Shown piece by piece: positions 1-9,210 of a stretch of DNA of 64,000 nucleotides (its first letter is position 1; every line of letters starts with the position of its first letter). The notes under the pieces were generated by a model. It ran no database searches and was not told where the DNA came from. It saw nothing but the letters and a program-made list of their open reading frames with translations. This stretch comes from Shewanella sp. KT0246. GTDB lineage: Bacteria; Pseudomonadota; Gammaproteobacteria; Enterobacterales; Shewanellaceae. The position numbers and the translations under genes were made by a program. The stretch lies in contig NZ_BPEV01000001.1 of the NCBI RefSeq assembly GCF_019654955.1, positions 1 to 64,000 on the forward strand, given 5' to 3'.

Positions 1-1310
1 AATAAATTGGGTCAATATGAGTTGGGACTTAATTATGTGAATAAACTTGATGACGCTTTTTTGTTCGGAAGAAATTTTTGTATAGTAAAACATCAAATTG
101 TAGAAGCTAAGTATTATCTGGGACAATTAACAACGGACTCTGAAGAGTTTGAGGTGGCGATAAAAGCGTGTAAAGAGAATAATGAGCCCGTAATTTTAAG
201 TTCGATATATACTTTTAAGGCAAACCTTTACTTAAACGATGGATTAAACCTCGAAGCAATTACATTGCTTGAAAATAATATTAGTGTTTTAAAATCTATA
301 AATTATGTCCCGATTCTTTCACATTTCCATGCTTTATTATCAAAAGCATATTTAGCGAGTAATGAGCTTGATAAAGCAAATTAAATGGAGAAAAAGTTCT
401 CTTGCTAACTAGTAATATGACGAATCCAGAACCAGAAATGATAGCTTACGAAACTCTTTACCAAGTCGCCGTATCCTCCAGGAAATTCGAGGTTGCTTTA
501 AATTATTACATAAAATTTGCTGAAGCTGATAAAGCTTTTTTTGATGAGTTAAAAACCAAATACCTTGCCTTTCAACTTGCCCAGCACAAAGCGGTTGAGC
601 AAAAAGTTCAAATTGAATTACTTAATAAACAAAATAAATTATTAAAGGCGAGCCAACGTCTAGCTGACAGTGAAACCGAAAATAACCGCTTGTTTATGGC
701 GTTATTAATCATGGTCATCAGCTTACTTGCCATTGCTGCCATTCGTTCAAACCGAAATCAGAAGCGCTTAAAACACTTAGCTGAGCATGATTCTCTCACT
801 CAAATCTATAATCGAGGCCATTTCACTTCTGCCGCGCAAGATGCAATGCAAGCTTGCCAAATTAACCAAGATGATATTAGTTGTATCTTGTTTGATTTAG
901 ATAAATTTAAAACTATTAATGATAATTATGGCCATGCTTGTGGAGATTGGGTGTTAAAAACCGTTGCTAGAACTTGTAAAAGCATTGGCCGTAAGAATGA
1001 TATTTTTGCCCGTTTAGGTGGTGAAGAGTTTTGTATTATCTTGTCTCGGTGCGATGCGAATACAGCGATGAAAATTGCAGAAGATTATCGTAAGGCTATT
1101 GAAGCGATTGATAGCGCGCCAAGTGGTAATACATTCCCGATAACAGCAAGTTTTGGGGTGACAGATAGTCGCCTGTCAGGTTACAGCCTAGAGGCGTTAA
1201 CGGGACACGCTGATAATGCCATGTACCTTGCTAAAGATACTGGGCGTAATCAGGTGTGTAGCTACCGTGACGTGGTTGCAGCTGATGATTCAAATTCAGT
1301 GATAATTTAA
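1..1310 (+). pseudogene. Frameshifted TPR-TM-GGDEF diguanylate cyclase, 5' end outside window
   Basis: Two adjacent open frames together make one protein. Frame 1 runs open from the window edge to TAA at 382-384 and encodes helical repeats of TPR type. Frame 3 is open across the junction and carries on from 384 (NGEKVLLL, then TSNMTNPEPEM), with further TPR-like helices, a coiled coil, one membrane segment and a GGDEF domain. One extra base near 375-383 would fuse them as DKA-KLNGEKV. Family knowledge: such proteins are sensors that make cyclic di-GMP. Inferred: a real frameshift mutation or a sequencing error. The upstream part, probably with a signal peptide, is missing. Confidence 0.72.
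402..1310 (+). CDS. GGDEF-domain part of the frameshifted diguanylate cyclase
   Basis: This is the downstream open frame if translated alone from TTG at 402; no convincing ribosome binding site supports independent initiation. One membrane segment (LFMALLIMVISLLAIAAI) follows a charged coiled coil. The GGDEF domain has the substrate-site signature FDLDKFKTINDNYGH, the active-site loop RLGGEEF (residues about 204-210) and an inhibitory I-site RKND five residues before GGEEF. These features predict an active, product-inhibited diguanylate cyclase (2 GTP to c-di-GMP) at the inner membrane. The periplasmic sensing half lies in the other frame upstream, so function in this strain depends on whether the frameshift is real. 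Confidence 0.7.
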   Translation: MLTSNMTNPEPEMIAYETLYQVAVSSRKFEVALNYYIKFAEADKAFFDELKTKYLAFQLAQHKAVEQKVQIELLNKQNKLLKASQRLADSETENNRLFMALLIMVISLLAIAAIRSNRNQKRLKHLAEHDSLTQIYNRGHFTSAAQDAMQACQINQDDISCILFDLDKFKTINDNYGHACGDWVLKTVARTCKSIGRKNDIFARLGGEEFCIILSRCDANTAMKIAEDYRKAIEAIDSAPSGNTFPITASFGVTDSRLSGYSLEALTGHADNAMYLAKDTGRNQVCSYRDVVAADDSNSVII

Positions 1311-1393
1311 CGATGCAAATTTAGTCATTATTAAACTATGTATAGAGTTTGATTATGTAAAGCCAACCTTGACCCTGACTACTGTTCATAGAT

Positions 1394-1432
1394 AAAGCGA
1401 TTACGTTGAAAAGCGTCAATCGCTTTATTTTT
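1394..1432 (+). terminator. Rho-independent terminator after the GGDEF gene
   Basis: AAAGCGATTACG pairs with CG-T-C-AATCGCTTT across an eight-base loop and is followed by ATTTTT. It sits about 85 bases after the GGDEF stop and before holD. Confidence 0.7.
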
Positions 1433-1531
1433 GCTTAACAATCCTGTTGATGAACTGCTATTCTACTCATTCAAATATCTTGTTCGATTCTTGATACCAA
1501 TCATTCAAACATTTCGTTGTGGAGTATTCTT

Positions 1532-1876
1532 TTGGAAAAGTCAGCTTATTTAGATGCAATGGGTGTAACTCGTTGGCGTAGTGCTGATGCGAAAGGTAAA
1601 CCCTATTTAATCATTCATGACAGTGACTCTGACATTAGCCAGAATCAATTAGTGTTAGCCGTTTTAGGCTTACTGGATATCGACGTTGCTGATTGTGATT
1701 TTGATACTGAAATGGTGAAAGGCATGCAAGTGGTTTGGGATATGCGTAAGTTACGAGTCCGCCCACGTGTCGCTTGGCTGGTGTCAGCGCCTTTAACAGC
1801 GCTAGAAGTTGGCCATCAAGCTAAGCGTGAGTTATGGCAACAGATTTGTCAGCATAACGACAAGGTAGCGGCATAG
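1532..1876 (+). CDS. holD: DNA polymerase III psi subunit
   Basis: HolD is the small psi subunit of the DNA polymerase III clamp loader. In known systems it pairs with chi (HolC) and links the loader to SSB. The N-terminal stretch MEKSAYLDAMGVTRWR and the overall 114-residue size fit HolD. I chose TTG at 1532 because GGAG at 1521-1524 lies about eight bases upstream; the frame is open to a TTG at 1517, but that start has no binding site. The stop codon overlaps the rimI start by one base, so the two are translated as a pair, the usual holD-rimI arrangement. Confidence 0.82.
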   Translation: MEKSAYLDAMGVTRWRSADAKGKPYLIIHDSDSDISQNQLVLAVLGLLDIDVADCDFDTEMVKGMQVVWDMRKLRVRPRVAWLVSAPLTALEVGHQAKRELWQQICQHNDKVAA

Positions 1877-2355
1877 TGACAGATAACGGTTCGCTATTTT
1901 CTATTTCACCACTGACGCCTGAAAACGCTCAAGAGATGTATGCTGTCGAAAGCCAAGCGCATACTCACCCTTGGAGTTTAGTGAGCTTAGAAGGGTGTTT
2001 TGGTCACTTGTATCGGGTATTAGGTATTCATCAGCACAACAAGTTGTTAGGTTTTGCTATCGTGCAGCAGATAGTCGATGAAGCGACATTATTAGATATA
2101 TGTGTTTCACCTACATCACAGGGGCAAGGTTTAGGAAAAAAGCTCCTGTTACAGGTACTTGCTGAAGCGAAAGCGTGTGATGCAGTCGTGATGATGCTTG
2201 AAGTGCGCGAGTCAAATATTGCTGCTAAATCCCTTTATGAAGCGTTAGGTTTTGTGGAGTCTGGTAGACGTAAAAATTACTACCCTTGTGAGTTGAGTGT
2301 GAGTGCTGCAGGCAAGGAAGATGCAATATTGATGGACTATTGCTGGCAAGATTAA
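1876..2355 (+). CDS. rimI: Ribosomal protein bS18 alanine N-acetyltransferase
   Basis: This GNAT-family enzyme is predicted to transfer acetyl from acetyl-CoA to the N-terminal alanine of ribosomal protein S18. The acetyl-CoA binding signature is seen as SPTSQGQGLGKKLL, followed by LEVRESNIAAKSLYEALGF, a strong RimI hallmark. It starts at GTG 1876, sharing its first base with the last base of the holD TAG stop. At 159 residues it is slightly longer than the roughly 150 usual for RimI. A bidirectional terminator follows. Confidence 0.88.
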   Translation: MTDNGSLFSISPLTPENAQEMYAVESQAHTHPWSLVSLEGCFGHLYRVLGIHQHNKLLGFAIVQQIVDEATLLDICVSPTSQGQGLGKKLLLQVLAEAKACDAVVMMLEVRESNIAAKSLYEALGFVESGRRKNYYPCELSVSAAGKEDAILMDYCWQD

Positions 2356-2438
2356 CAGAGTGCCGTTGGCAAGATTAACTTTATGGAGAGAAGCTGATTA
2401 TTGCCTTGTTCGAGAGTAATGGCTTCAATATTTAGACA

Positions 2439-2473
2439 ATAAAAAAACAGCGCCTAGGCGCTGTTTTTTTATT
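2439..2473. terminator. Bidirectional terminator between rimI and lipA
   Basis: A near-perfect palindrome (AACAGCGCC, TA, GGCGCTGTT) is flanked by A7 on the left and T7 on the right. It therefore works for both of the converging genes, rimI (plus) and lipA (minus). Confidence 0.88.
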
Positions 2474-2533
2474 GGACGAAGTTATTTAAATGGTTGCCTT
2501 ATTTAAAAGCCTTACCCCATTAAATATCAAAGT

Positions 2534-3499
2534 CTATTTAACTTCTTTACCTTGTGCTTGTAAGTCAGCATGGTAGCTAGAGCGAACAAGTGGGCCACAA
2601 GCTGCATGGGTAAAGCCAAGTTCATCAGCGAGTGCTTTTAATTCGTCAAATTCTGCTGGCGGTACATAACGTTCAACAGGTAAATGGAATTTAGATGGTT
2701 GTAAGTACTGGCCTAAAGTCAGCATTTCAACATCATGAGTTCGCAAGTCTCGTAGTACTTGAGCGATCTCTTCGTTGGTTTCACCCAAGCCCATCATTAA
2801 GCCCGATTTAGTCGGCACGTCCGGGTGACGCTCTTTAAAGCGCTTCAGTAAATCTAATGACCATTGATAATTCGCACCTGGGCGCGCTTTACGGTAATGC
2901 TTTGGCGCAGTCTCAAGGTTATGGTTGAACACATCAGGTGGCTCGGTGGCAATAATGTCTAGCGCAGCATCAATACGGCCACGGAAATCAGGTACTAGAA
3001 TCTCAATTTTGATGTGAGGATTTAAAATACGGATTTCACGGATACAATCAGCAAAGTGCTGTGCACCGCCATCACGTAAATCATCGCGGTCAACCGAAGT
3101 GATCACCACGTATTTAAGCTTCATGTCCTTGATGGTTTGGGCAAGCTTTTTAGGTTCTGCAGCATCAGGCTTGAGTGGGCGGCCGTGGGCTACATCACAG
3201 AAAGGACAGCGACGAGTACAAATAGCCCCTAAAATCATAAAGGTTGCAGTACCGTGGTTAAAACACTCAGCTAAGTTAGGGCAAGATGCCTCTTCACAGA
3301 CTGAATGTAAGCCGTTTTTACGTAAAGCAGACTTAATTTCGGTAATACGCTGGTTTGATGCAGGTAACTTAACGCGTAACCAATTTGGTTTGCGTAGCAT
3401 GGTTTCTTTTTCAGAAGGAACCACTTTTACTGGAATACGTGCGACTTTTTCGGCATCACGCAGTTTTACGCCAGGTTGTAATCTTTCAGGCCTATTCAT
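2534..3499 (-). CDS. lipA: Lipoyl synthase
   Basis: This radical SAM enzyme inserts two sulfurs into protein-bound octanoyl groups to make lipoyl cofactor for pyruvate dehydrogenase, 2-oxoglutarate dehydrogenase and the glycine cleavage system. Both clusters are visible: the radical SAM motif CTRRCPFC, and the auxiliary cluster cysteines in [12 protein letters not shown]. The C-terminal RSSYHAD contains the serine known to ligate the auxiliary cluster. At 321 residues it has the usual length. The ATG lies one base after the lipB stop, so lipB and lipA form an operon; octanoyl transfer by LipB precedes this step. Confidence 0.97.
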   Translation of the reverse strand: MNRPERLQPGVKLRDAEKVARIPVKVVPSEKETMLRKPNWLRVKLPASNQRITEIKSALRKNGLHSVCEEASCPNLAECFNHGTATFMILGAICTRRCPFCDVAHGRPLKPDAAEPKKLAQTIKDMKLKYVVITSVDRDDLRDGGAQHFADCIREIRILNPHIKIEILVPDFRGRIDAALDIIATEPPDVFNHNLETAPKHYRKARPGANYQWSLDLLKRFKERHPDVPTKSGLMMGLGETNEEIAQVLRDLRTHDVEMLTLGQYLQPSKFHLPVERYVPPAEFDELKALADELGFTHAACGPLVRSSYHADLQAQGKEVK

Positions 3500-3500
3500 A

Positions 3501-4157
3501 TTATTCTGCTAATCCTTGATGATGTACAAGTTCTTGGTAGCCCAATACTTTGCTTAATGTTTGAATCAGTTTTTCGCCAGCGTCTTCAACGGTTTGTGGG
3601 CCGCCTAATGCTTTGCATTGCACCATTTCAAGTCCTGCATAACCGCATGGGTTGATGCGCTGAAACGGTGCTAAATCCATATCGACATTGAGTGCGAGGC
3701 CGTGGAATGAACAGCCTTTACGAATACGAAGTCCTAGAGAGGCAACTTTACGCTCATCAACATACACACCGGGTGCATCTGCTTTGGCGTAAGCGTTAAC
3801 ATCATACATTGCCAGCATATCAACAATACTTTGTTCAATATTGTTCACTAATTGCCTGACTCCGAGTTTACCGCGTTTTATGTCGATAAGTGGATAGACA
3901 ACTAACTGGCCAGGTCCGTGGTAGGTCACTTGTCCGCCACGGTCGACTTGAATAACGGGAATATCACCAGGATTGAGGATGTGCTCGCTTTTGCCTGCTT
4001 GGCCTTGGGTGAATACGGGCGAGTGTTCAACAATCCATAATTCGTCGTTGCTGTCGCTGTCACGATTATCGGTATAAGCCTGCATGGCATGCCATACTGA
4101 TTCGTAATCTTGACGGCCAAGATGTCTGATATGTAACGCTTGAGTTTGCAAGGGCAA
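3501..4157 (-). CDS. lipB: Octanoyl-[ACP]:protein octanoyltransferase
   Basis: LipB moves octanoate from acyl carrier protein to lipoyl domains, supplying the LipA substrate. Visible family motifs are [14 protein letters not shown], the downstream [10 protein letters not shown], and [11 protein letters not shown] with the catalytic cysteine; the lysine of KVASLGLRI is the partner residue. The start is TTG at 4157, supported by a strong purine-rich site (GAGGGGAGAGG) directly upstream. At 218 residues the length is normal. It is first in the lipB-lipA pair and follows ybeD after a short gap that holds a possible promoter. Confidence 0.95.
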   Translation of the reverse strand: MPLQTQALHIRHLGRQDYESVWHAMQAYTDNRDSDSNDELWIVEHSPVFTQGQAGKSEHILNPGDIPVIQVDRGGQVTYHGPGQLVVYPLIDIKRGKLGVRQLVNNIEQSIVDMLAMYDVNAYAKADAPGVYVDERKVASLGLRIRKGCSFHGLALNVDMDLAPFQRINPCGYAGLEMVQCKALGGPQTVEDAGEKLIQTLSKVLGYQELVHHQGLAE

Positions 4158-4182
4158 CCTCTCCCCTCAAAAAAGTTGGCTT

Positions 4183-4225
4183 ATTATACGCACCTAACAC
4201 CAAAATGACATCAAAGCGTTAGGTG
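4183..4225 (-). promoter_or_regulatory. Possible lipB promoter within an inverted repeat
   Basis: On the minus strand a perfect -10 TATAAT lies at 4188-4183, but no good -35 at standard spacing is seen. Just upstream, CACCTAAC (4191-4198) and GTTAGGTG (4218-4225) form an eight-base inverted repeat that could be an operator or a weak ybeD terminator. Confidence 0.35.
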
Positions 4226-4244
4226 GATCACATTTTATTAGTGA

Positions 4245-4511
4245 TTAAAGTACGCGATTAACGCCTTCAATGGCAGCAAGGTCGGTATAAACTTTTTCGA
4301 TATGCTCTTTGCTTGTCACTGTGATGCGGATTGAAATCGCATAATAAGTGCCTTTACTTGAAGATTTTACAGTTGGTGCATAATCACCTGGAGCAAGTTG
4401 TTGAGCAACAGCGACAATGCGATCAGCAAGGGTATCATCTGCTGCGCCAATGACTTTGAATGGGCAAGAATTCGGAAATTCCATAAGTTCGCCAAAGTTT
4501 GTATTTAACAT
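4245..4511 (-). CDS. ybeD: YbeD/DUF493 family protein
   Basis: This 88-residue cytosolic protein is of the DUF493 (YbeD) family, an ACT-like small fold conserved next to lipB in enterobacteria and Shewanella. The core [11 protein letters not shown] and the C-terminal IEGVNRVL match the family. Its biochemical role is not established; a regulatory part in lipoate metabolism has been suggested from position only. It lies between dacA and lipB on the same strand and has its own likely promoter. Confidence 0.9.
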   Translation of the reverse strand: MLNTNFGELMEFPNSCPFKVIGAADDTLADRIVAVAQQLAPGDYAPTVKSSSKGTYYAISIRITVTSKEHIEKVYTDLAAIEGVNRVL

Positions 4512-4561
4512 GTGTTTGCTCTCTGCAGTTGTAATATGTGCTATCTGTTCTATATGGGGTA

Positions 4562-4590
4562 ATTATACTGTAATACAAGGCCTATAACAC
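4562..4590 (-). promoter_or_regulatory. Probable promoter for ybeD-lipB-lipA
   Basis: Minus-strand TATAAT (4567-4562) with a weak -35 GTGTTA (4590-4585) at 17-base spacing. It falls between the dacA terminator and the ybeD start, where a promoter is expected. Confidence 0.45.
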
Positions 4591-4613
4591 AGAGTCTGTG
4601 TATTTATCCTTAG

Positions 4614-4650
4614 CGAAAAAAATTAAAGCTACCCAAAGGTAGCTTTAATT
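4614..4650 (-). terminator. Terminator of dacA
   Basis: AATTAAAGCTACC (4621-4633) and GGTAGCTTTAATT (4638-4650) are perfect arms around a four-base loop. On the minus strand the hairpin is followed by a run of T, just after the dacA stop. Confidence 0.85.
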
Positions 4651-4673
4651 ATCTGATTAATCGCGGGTATAGC

Positions 4674-5852
4674 TTAACTAAACCAGCCTTCAAACATTTG
4701 CTTGAAGTAATCCATTAACTTACTGAACCAGCTACCTTCGTTAACTTCGTTAAGGGTAACCAGTGGGAACTCAGCAATGTCTTTTCCGTTAAGTTGGAAG
4801 AAGATACGGCCAACCGTTTCACCTTTAGCTAATGGTGCTGTTAGCGGCTTAGTTAACTCAAAGTTTGCTTCTAAGTTTTTAGCTTGACCACGATTGATAG
4901 TAATAGGCGTATCAGTAACCACACCTAAATCGACGGTTTCACGATCGCCATACCAGATTTTTTGAGTTACAAAGGTGTCACCCGCTTTATAAGGGGTAAT
5001 GGTTTCGAAGAATCGGAATCCGTAGTTTAGTAGCTTTTTACTTTCAGCTTTACGAGCTGACTCACTGCCCGTACCCATAACAACAGTGATCAAACGCATG
5101 CCATCATTGGTTGCAGAAGAGACTAGGTTATATCCAGCGCCTGAAGTGTGGCCTGTTTTAATACCATCAACATTTAAACTGCTGTCCCATAGTAAGCCGT
5201 TACGGTTGTATTGTTTAATACCGTTAAAGGTAAATGATTTTTCAGAGTAAACACGGTATTCATCTGGCACGTCGCGGATTAAGGCTGCACCTAATAATGC
5301 CATGTCGTATGCGGTTGTTTTGTGGTTGTCAGAATCTAAGCCATGTGAGTTTTCAAAATAACTTTGGGTCATACCAAGCTGTTTTGACCATGAGTTCATT
5401 AAATCAACAAAGCCATCTTCGGTACCGGCAATATGCTCAGCCATTGCAACACAGGCATCGTTACCTGATTGAATGATGATGCCTCGGTTAAGATCTTCAA
5501 CGGTGACTTTTTTACCTACTTCGATAAACATTTTTGAAGAATCTGGGAAGTTTTTAGACCAAGCTTTTTTACTGATGGTCACTTCATCTTCTAATGAAAT
5601 GTTACCGACCTTAACTTCATGGCCAATTACGTAGCTGGTCATCATTTTAGTTAAGCTGGCTGGGTTTAGAGATTCGTATGCATTGCTTTCAGCGATAACG
5701 CGGCCTGAGTTGTAATCCATCAAAACGTAAGCTTTAGCGGCTACTGTTGGCGCATTAGGCATAACCATGGGTGCGTTGGCTGCTTGAGAAGAAAAAGATA
5801 CAGCGGAAAGCAGCAGCAAAGATTTAAGCGGAGTGTTTACAATATTCTTCAT
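4674..5852 (-). CDS. dacA: D-alanyl-D-alanine carboxypeptidase (PBP5 type)
   Basis: This periplasmic low-molecular-weight penicillin-binding protein trims the terminal D-alanine from peptidoglycan pentapeptides. The three active-site motifs are present: SLTK (nucleophile Ser), SGN in IIQSGNDAC, and KTG in GIKTGHTSGAGY. It has an N-terminal signal peptide ending near SQAANA, the C-terminal beta domain, and a terminal amphipathic helix (SKLMDYFKQMFEGWF) that anchors PBP5 proteins to the outer face of the inner membrane. The frame also opens at ATG 5864 (MCNSM); I prefer 5852 because it gives a cleaner signal peptide, but neither has a clear binding site. Confidence 0.94.
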   Translation of the reverse strand: MKNIVNTPLKSLLLLSAVSFSSQAANAPMVMPNAPTVAAKAYVLMDYNSGRVIAESNAYESLNPASLTKMMTSYVIGHEVKVGNISLEDEVTISKKAWSKNFPDSSKMFIEVGKKVTVEDLNRGIIIQSGNDACVAMAEHIAGTEDGFVDLMNSWSKQLGMTQSYFENSHGLDSDNHKTTAYDMALLGAALIRDVPDEYRVYSEKSFTFNGIKQYNRNGLLWDSSLNVDGIKTGHTSGAGYNLVSSATNDGMRLITVVMGTGSESARKAESKKLLNYGFRFFETITPYKAGDTFVTQKIWYGDRETVDLGVVTDTPITINRGQAKNLEANFELTKPLTAPLAKGETVGRIFFQLNGKDIAEFPLVTLNEVNEGSWFSKLMDYFKQMFEGWFS

Positions 5853-6126
5853 TGAGTTGCACATCTCTGGTTAGTCATGAAAGAGGTAAGTCGTTTATAA
5901 AATATTTAATGATATTACAGCGAGTTAAATAATAAGTAGCTAACTAGTTCAGCTGATTTACATAGTTAAACGACACAATTAAAAAGATTATATCATTAGT
6001 CGACCTCAATTTGGCATTAAGGTTCCTTAACACAGGCTATTTACTGGGGTCGACTGGTTATCTTTACATTCTTTTAGTTATGCTATTTAAGTCAACTAGC
6101 ACAACTGAGCGATACAAGTTTAGCGG

Positions 6127-6978
6127 TTACTTTTTGGTTGGCGTCCTTAAGTAACTTTGTGGGTAGCCATCTTGTTTGATTTGCAGTAACAGTTTATTAG
6201 CTAGGTAGCTTTGACCGATTGGACCCAGTAATAAGCGATAAAAACCGTTAGCCGATTCAACAATGGCTGGCACGTTATATTTTGCTTCAAACTCTTTGGC
6301 TAACACATTGATCCTTACTTGATCTTTAGAGGCAACCACTTGAATGATATGCACACTGTCGTCTTTGAGCTCATCTAATGCCATCGACTCAGGTGATTCA
6401 ATGTGGATTGTCTCAATGTTGACCTTTGCTGTACCACTACCAAGCATATCTAGCTTATAAGCTGCGGCATAAGATAAGTCGATAATACGGCCTTCATGAA
6501 ATGGGCCGCGGTCATTCACGCGAACGATAACTTGTTTGTTGTTTGCTTCATTAGTGACTTTGACATAACTAGGTAAAGGTAACGTTTTGTGCGCCGCTGA
6601 CATTGAGTACATGTCATAGGTTTCGCCATTTGAGGTTAAGTGACCGTGAAACTTTGACCCATACCAAGATGCATAACCACTTTGGCTGAAGTCTTTTGCC
6701 GTTGGCATAACGGTATAAGATTTACCACGAACTGTGTAGGTGCGCTTATTACCTTGGCGGCTGTAAGGCTCGTATTTAGGATGTGCGTCTTCAACCTTGC
6801 TTACGTCGGGTGCACTTTGCGGCGCACGGTCATTTTTCATTTGATAACGATCATCTTGACTGGATGAAGGTGAACTTGAGCAGGCACTTAGTAGCCCAAG
6901 TACACTGACAGCAGTCAAACCAATAGTGATTTTTTTCAGTTTCAGTTGCATTGATGAATTCATCACATTATTTAGCAT
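6127..6978 (-). CDS. rlpA: Septal ring lytic transglycosylase RlpA family lipoprotein
   Basis: RlpA is an outer-membrane lipoprotein with a double-psi beta-barrel that in Pseudomonas cleaves denuded glycan strands. Seen here: a lipobox LSAC after a hydrophobic stretch, the DPBB core GYASWYGSKFHGHLTSNGE and VRVNDRGPFHEGRIIDLS, and a C-terminal SPOR-like domain (about residues 205-283, VHIIQVVASKD onward) that binds denuded peptidoglycan at the septum. ATG 6978 overlaps the mltB stop by 11 bases; ATGs five and nine codons later are alternatives. It belongs to the cell-wall cluster with dacA, mltB, rodA and mrdA. Confidence 0.92.
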   Translation of the reverse strand: MLNNVMNSSMQLKLKKITIGLTAVSVLGLLSACSSSPSSSQDDRYQMKNDRAPQSAPDVSKVEDAHPKYEPYSRQGNKRTYTVRGKSYTVMPTAKDFSQSGYASWYGSKFHGHLTSNGETYDMYSMSAAHKTLPLPSYVKVTNEANNKQVIVRVNDRGPFHEGRIIDLSYAAAYKLDMLGSGTAKVNIETIHIESPESMALDELKDDSVHIIQVVASKDQVRINVLAKEFEAKYNVPAIVESANGFYRLLLGPIGQSYLANKLLLQIKQDGYPQSYLRTPTKK

Positions 6979-7978
6979 GATATGCGGCTTCTAACTGTTG
7001 GCTGAATTGGTATACCGCCATCGCATATAACGGACTGCGGTTGTAGCGAGTAATGACATAAAAGTTATTTAAACCTAACCAGTATTCAGTGGCTTCTGGT
7101 TGTTCTAGTTTAACTAATAACGCTCGTTGGGAGGCGTCAATGTCTTTTGATTTTGCTAAGCTCAATGTCGGCGATAATATGTCGGCAACGGTTTGAGTTG
7201 GTTTACCTTTAACCCAGACTTTCGCTTTAGGTGCTGTTTCAACCGTATGGTTTAACTCTAAAGTGACTGGTGCGCCGCGTTGCCATCCATGTTGGTGGAA
7301 GTAGTTAGCGACACTGCCGATGGCATCTTCTTTGTTATTGAGTAAATCACGGCGACCGTCACCACTGAAGTCAACAGCGTAATGGCGGTAGCTTGATGGA
7401 ATAAATTGACCAAAGCCCATAGCACCGGCGTATGAGCCTTTTAAACTGTCGTTATCTAATTGTTCTTCTTTGACCAATGACATTAAGTTGCCAAACTCAC
7501 TGCGGAAAAACGTCGCTCTTGGCGGGTAATAAAATCCGAGTGTATACAAAGCATCTTGAACCTTGTAGTTGCCCATATAGCCACCGTAATAGGTTTCGAT
7601 ACCGATAATGGCAACAATAATTTGTGGGTCAACTTGAAACTTATCGGCAGCCTTTTTAATCGTTTCTGCATTGTCATGCCAAAAAGCTAAACCTTTTTCT
7701 AAGCGTTTGTCGGTCAGAAATATTGGATAATACTGGTGCCAAGGTTTTGCTTCCCAAGGCTTTGAAATGGCATCTAATACAGCTTGGTTATGATTGGCTG
7801 TTTGCAGAAAATCAGTGACTTCTTTTTCTGAGAAGCCTTTGCCGACTTGTTCTGTAATGAATGCTTGCTTAAGTGCGGTAACTTCAGGGCTGTCTGCTGA
7901 GTTTGTTTCGGCTGCTTGAATACTAGAGCAACTTAATAATAAGGCTAAACCTGCAGCGAATGTCGTTTTTAAATGCAT
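6968..7978 (-). CDS. mltB: Lytic murein transglycosylase B
   Basis: MltB cleaves the glycan backbone of peptidoglycan to 1,6-anhydromuramyl products. The catalytic region is seen in IVAIIGIETYYGGYMG (Glu), and the family signature in GSYAGAMGFGQFIPSSYRHYAVDF. I chose ATG 7978 because AAAGGA lies seven bases before it. The frame is open to 8008, but that would add ten charged residues ahead of the signal peptide. With this start the N-terminus is a short signal with LLSC as a possible lipobox, matching the E. coli enzyme, a lipoprotein. It is followed by rlpA with overlap. Confidence 0.94.
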   Translation of the reverse strand: MHLKTTFAAGLALLLSCSSIQAAETNSADSPEVTALKQAFITEQVGKGFSEKEVTDFLQTANHNQAVLDAISKPWEAKPWHQYYPIFLTDKRLEKGLAFWHDNAETIKKAADKFQVDPQIIVAIIGIETYYGGYMGNYKVQDALYTLGFYYPPRATFFRSEFGNLMSLVKEEQLDNDSLKGSYAGAMGFGQFIPSSYRHYAVDFSGDGRRDLLNNKEDAIGSVANYFHQHGWQRGAPVTLELNHTVETAPKAKVWVKGKPTQTVADILSPTLSLAKSKDIDASQRALLVKLEQPEATEYWLGLNNFYVITRYNRSPLYAMAVYQFSQQLEAAYHAK

Positions 7979-8097
7979 TAACAATCCTTTTGTTATCTTT
8001 GGTTTCATTATTTTAGTTTCATTATTTTAGTTTCGTTATCTGAGCTTTATTTTAGCCCTTTATTGAAAGAGCCAATTCAGAATATACAGGGTAATAC

Positions 8098-9210
8098 TTA
8101 ACGGTCTATGAAACGCCTATGAGTATGAATACTCATTAATATGCCAAAGCCTATCATCAGAGTCATCATCGATGTTCCACCATAACTGACTAATGGCAGT
8201 GGTACACCTACAACGGGTAATAATCCTGAGACCATTCCAATGTTCACGAATATATAAACGAAGAAGGTTAAGGTAATACTGCCAGCTAGTAATCGTGCAA
8301 AACTGGTTTGCGCGCGCGAGGCAATGACTAAGCCGCGACCAATAATATACATGTACAAAGCAAGTAGGATTAAGCTTCCAATCAAACCAAACTCTTCACC
8401 AATCACGGCAAAAATAAAGTCGGTGTGCCTTTCTGGCAAAAACTCTAACTGAGACTGCGAGCCTTGTAGCCAACCTTTACCCCATAAGCCGCCTGAACCA
8501 ATCGCGATTTTAGATTGAATAATATGATAACCAGCGCCGAGCGGGTCGCGCTCAGGATCGAACAAAGTCATTACTCGTGTTCGTTGATAATCATGCATTA
8601 AGAAAAACCATAATATCGGTAGTAATGCCAACACTGCAGCTACACAGGAACCGACAATGACCCAGCTCATACCTGATAAAAACAGCACAAAAACACCTGA
8701 GGCGGCAACCAAAATAGATGTACCTAAATCAGGTTGTTTAGCAATTAATAGGGTAGGGATTAATAGGATAATTAATCCCCCTGCTAAATGGCGTTTTTTA
8801 GGCGGCAGTGGGAATTTACTGATATACCACGCCATGGTGATAGGGAATGCCAGTTTAATCAACTCCGATGGCTGAAACTCCATAAACCCAAGGTTTAACC
8901 AGCGCTGCGCCCCTTTATTAATGGTGCCAAAAAAGTGCACCCCAAGTAATAGTATGATGCCTGCAATATAGATAGGCAGTGCCCACCGCCTGAGGATTTC
9001 AGGGTTAATTTGGGCAAACACAAACATGACACACAGCGATAAGCTTAAGCGAACAAGCTGCCTTTCCATCATGGCGGCATCTTCGCCACTGGCTGAATAA
9101 ATGACAAACAGGCCAAATACCATTAAAGCCAGTAAGCCTAATAGCAGCGGCAAGTCTATGTGTAGCTTTTGCCAAATGTTCTTTTTATGGGGGTGGTGTG
9201 ATGCATTCAT
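8098..9210 (-). CDS. rodA: Rod-shape peptidoglycan glycosyltransferase RodA
   Basis: This SEDS-family polytopic protein polymerises glycan strands for lateral wall growth with its partner PBP2. The sequence has about ten membrane segments and the SEDS signatures [49 protein letters not shown] and [18 protein letters not shown] take ATG 9210, which overlaps the mrdA stop as ATGA; the frame is open to ATG 9225 without a better binding site. The partner gene mrdA lies immediately upstream, as in most proteobacteria. Confidence 0.96.
   Translation of the reverse strand: MNASHHPHKKNIWQKLHIDLPLLLGLLALMVFGLFVIYSASGEDAAMMERQLVRLSLSLCVMFVFAQINPEILRRWALPIYIAGIILLLGVHFFGTINKGAQRWLNLGFMEFQPSELIKLAFPITMAWYISKFPLPPKKRHLAGGLIILLIPTLLIAKQPDLGTSILVAASGVFVLFLSGMSWVIVGSCVAAVLALLPILWFFLMHDYQRTRVMTLFDPERDPLGAGYHIIQSKIAIGSGGLWGKGWLQGSQSQLEFLPERHTDFIFAVIGEEFGLIGSLILLALYMYIIGRGLVIASRAQTSFARLLAGSITLTFFVYIFVNIGMVSGLLPVVGVPLPLVSYGGTSMMTLMIGFGILMSIHTHRRFIDR

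Noticed and set aside
3099..3512. 137-codon frame opposite lipA
   Set aside because: lipA is fully supported by conserved motifs; the opposite frame is a by-product.
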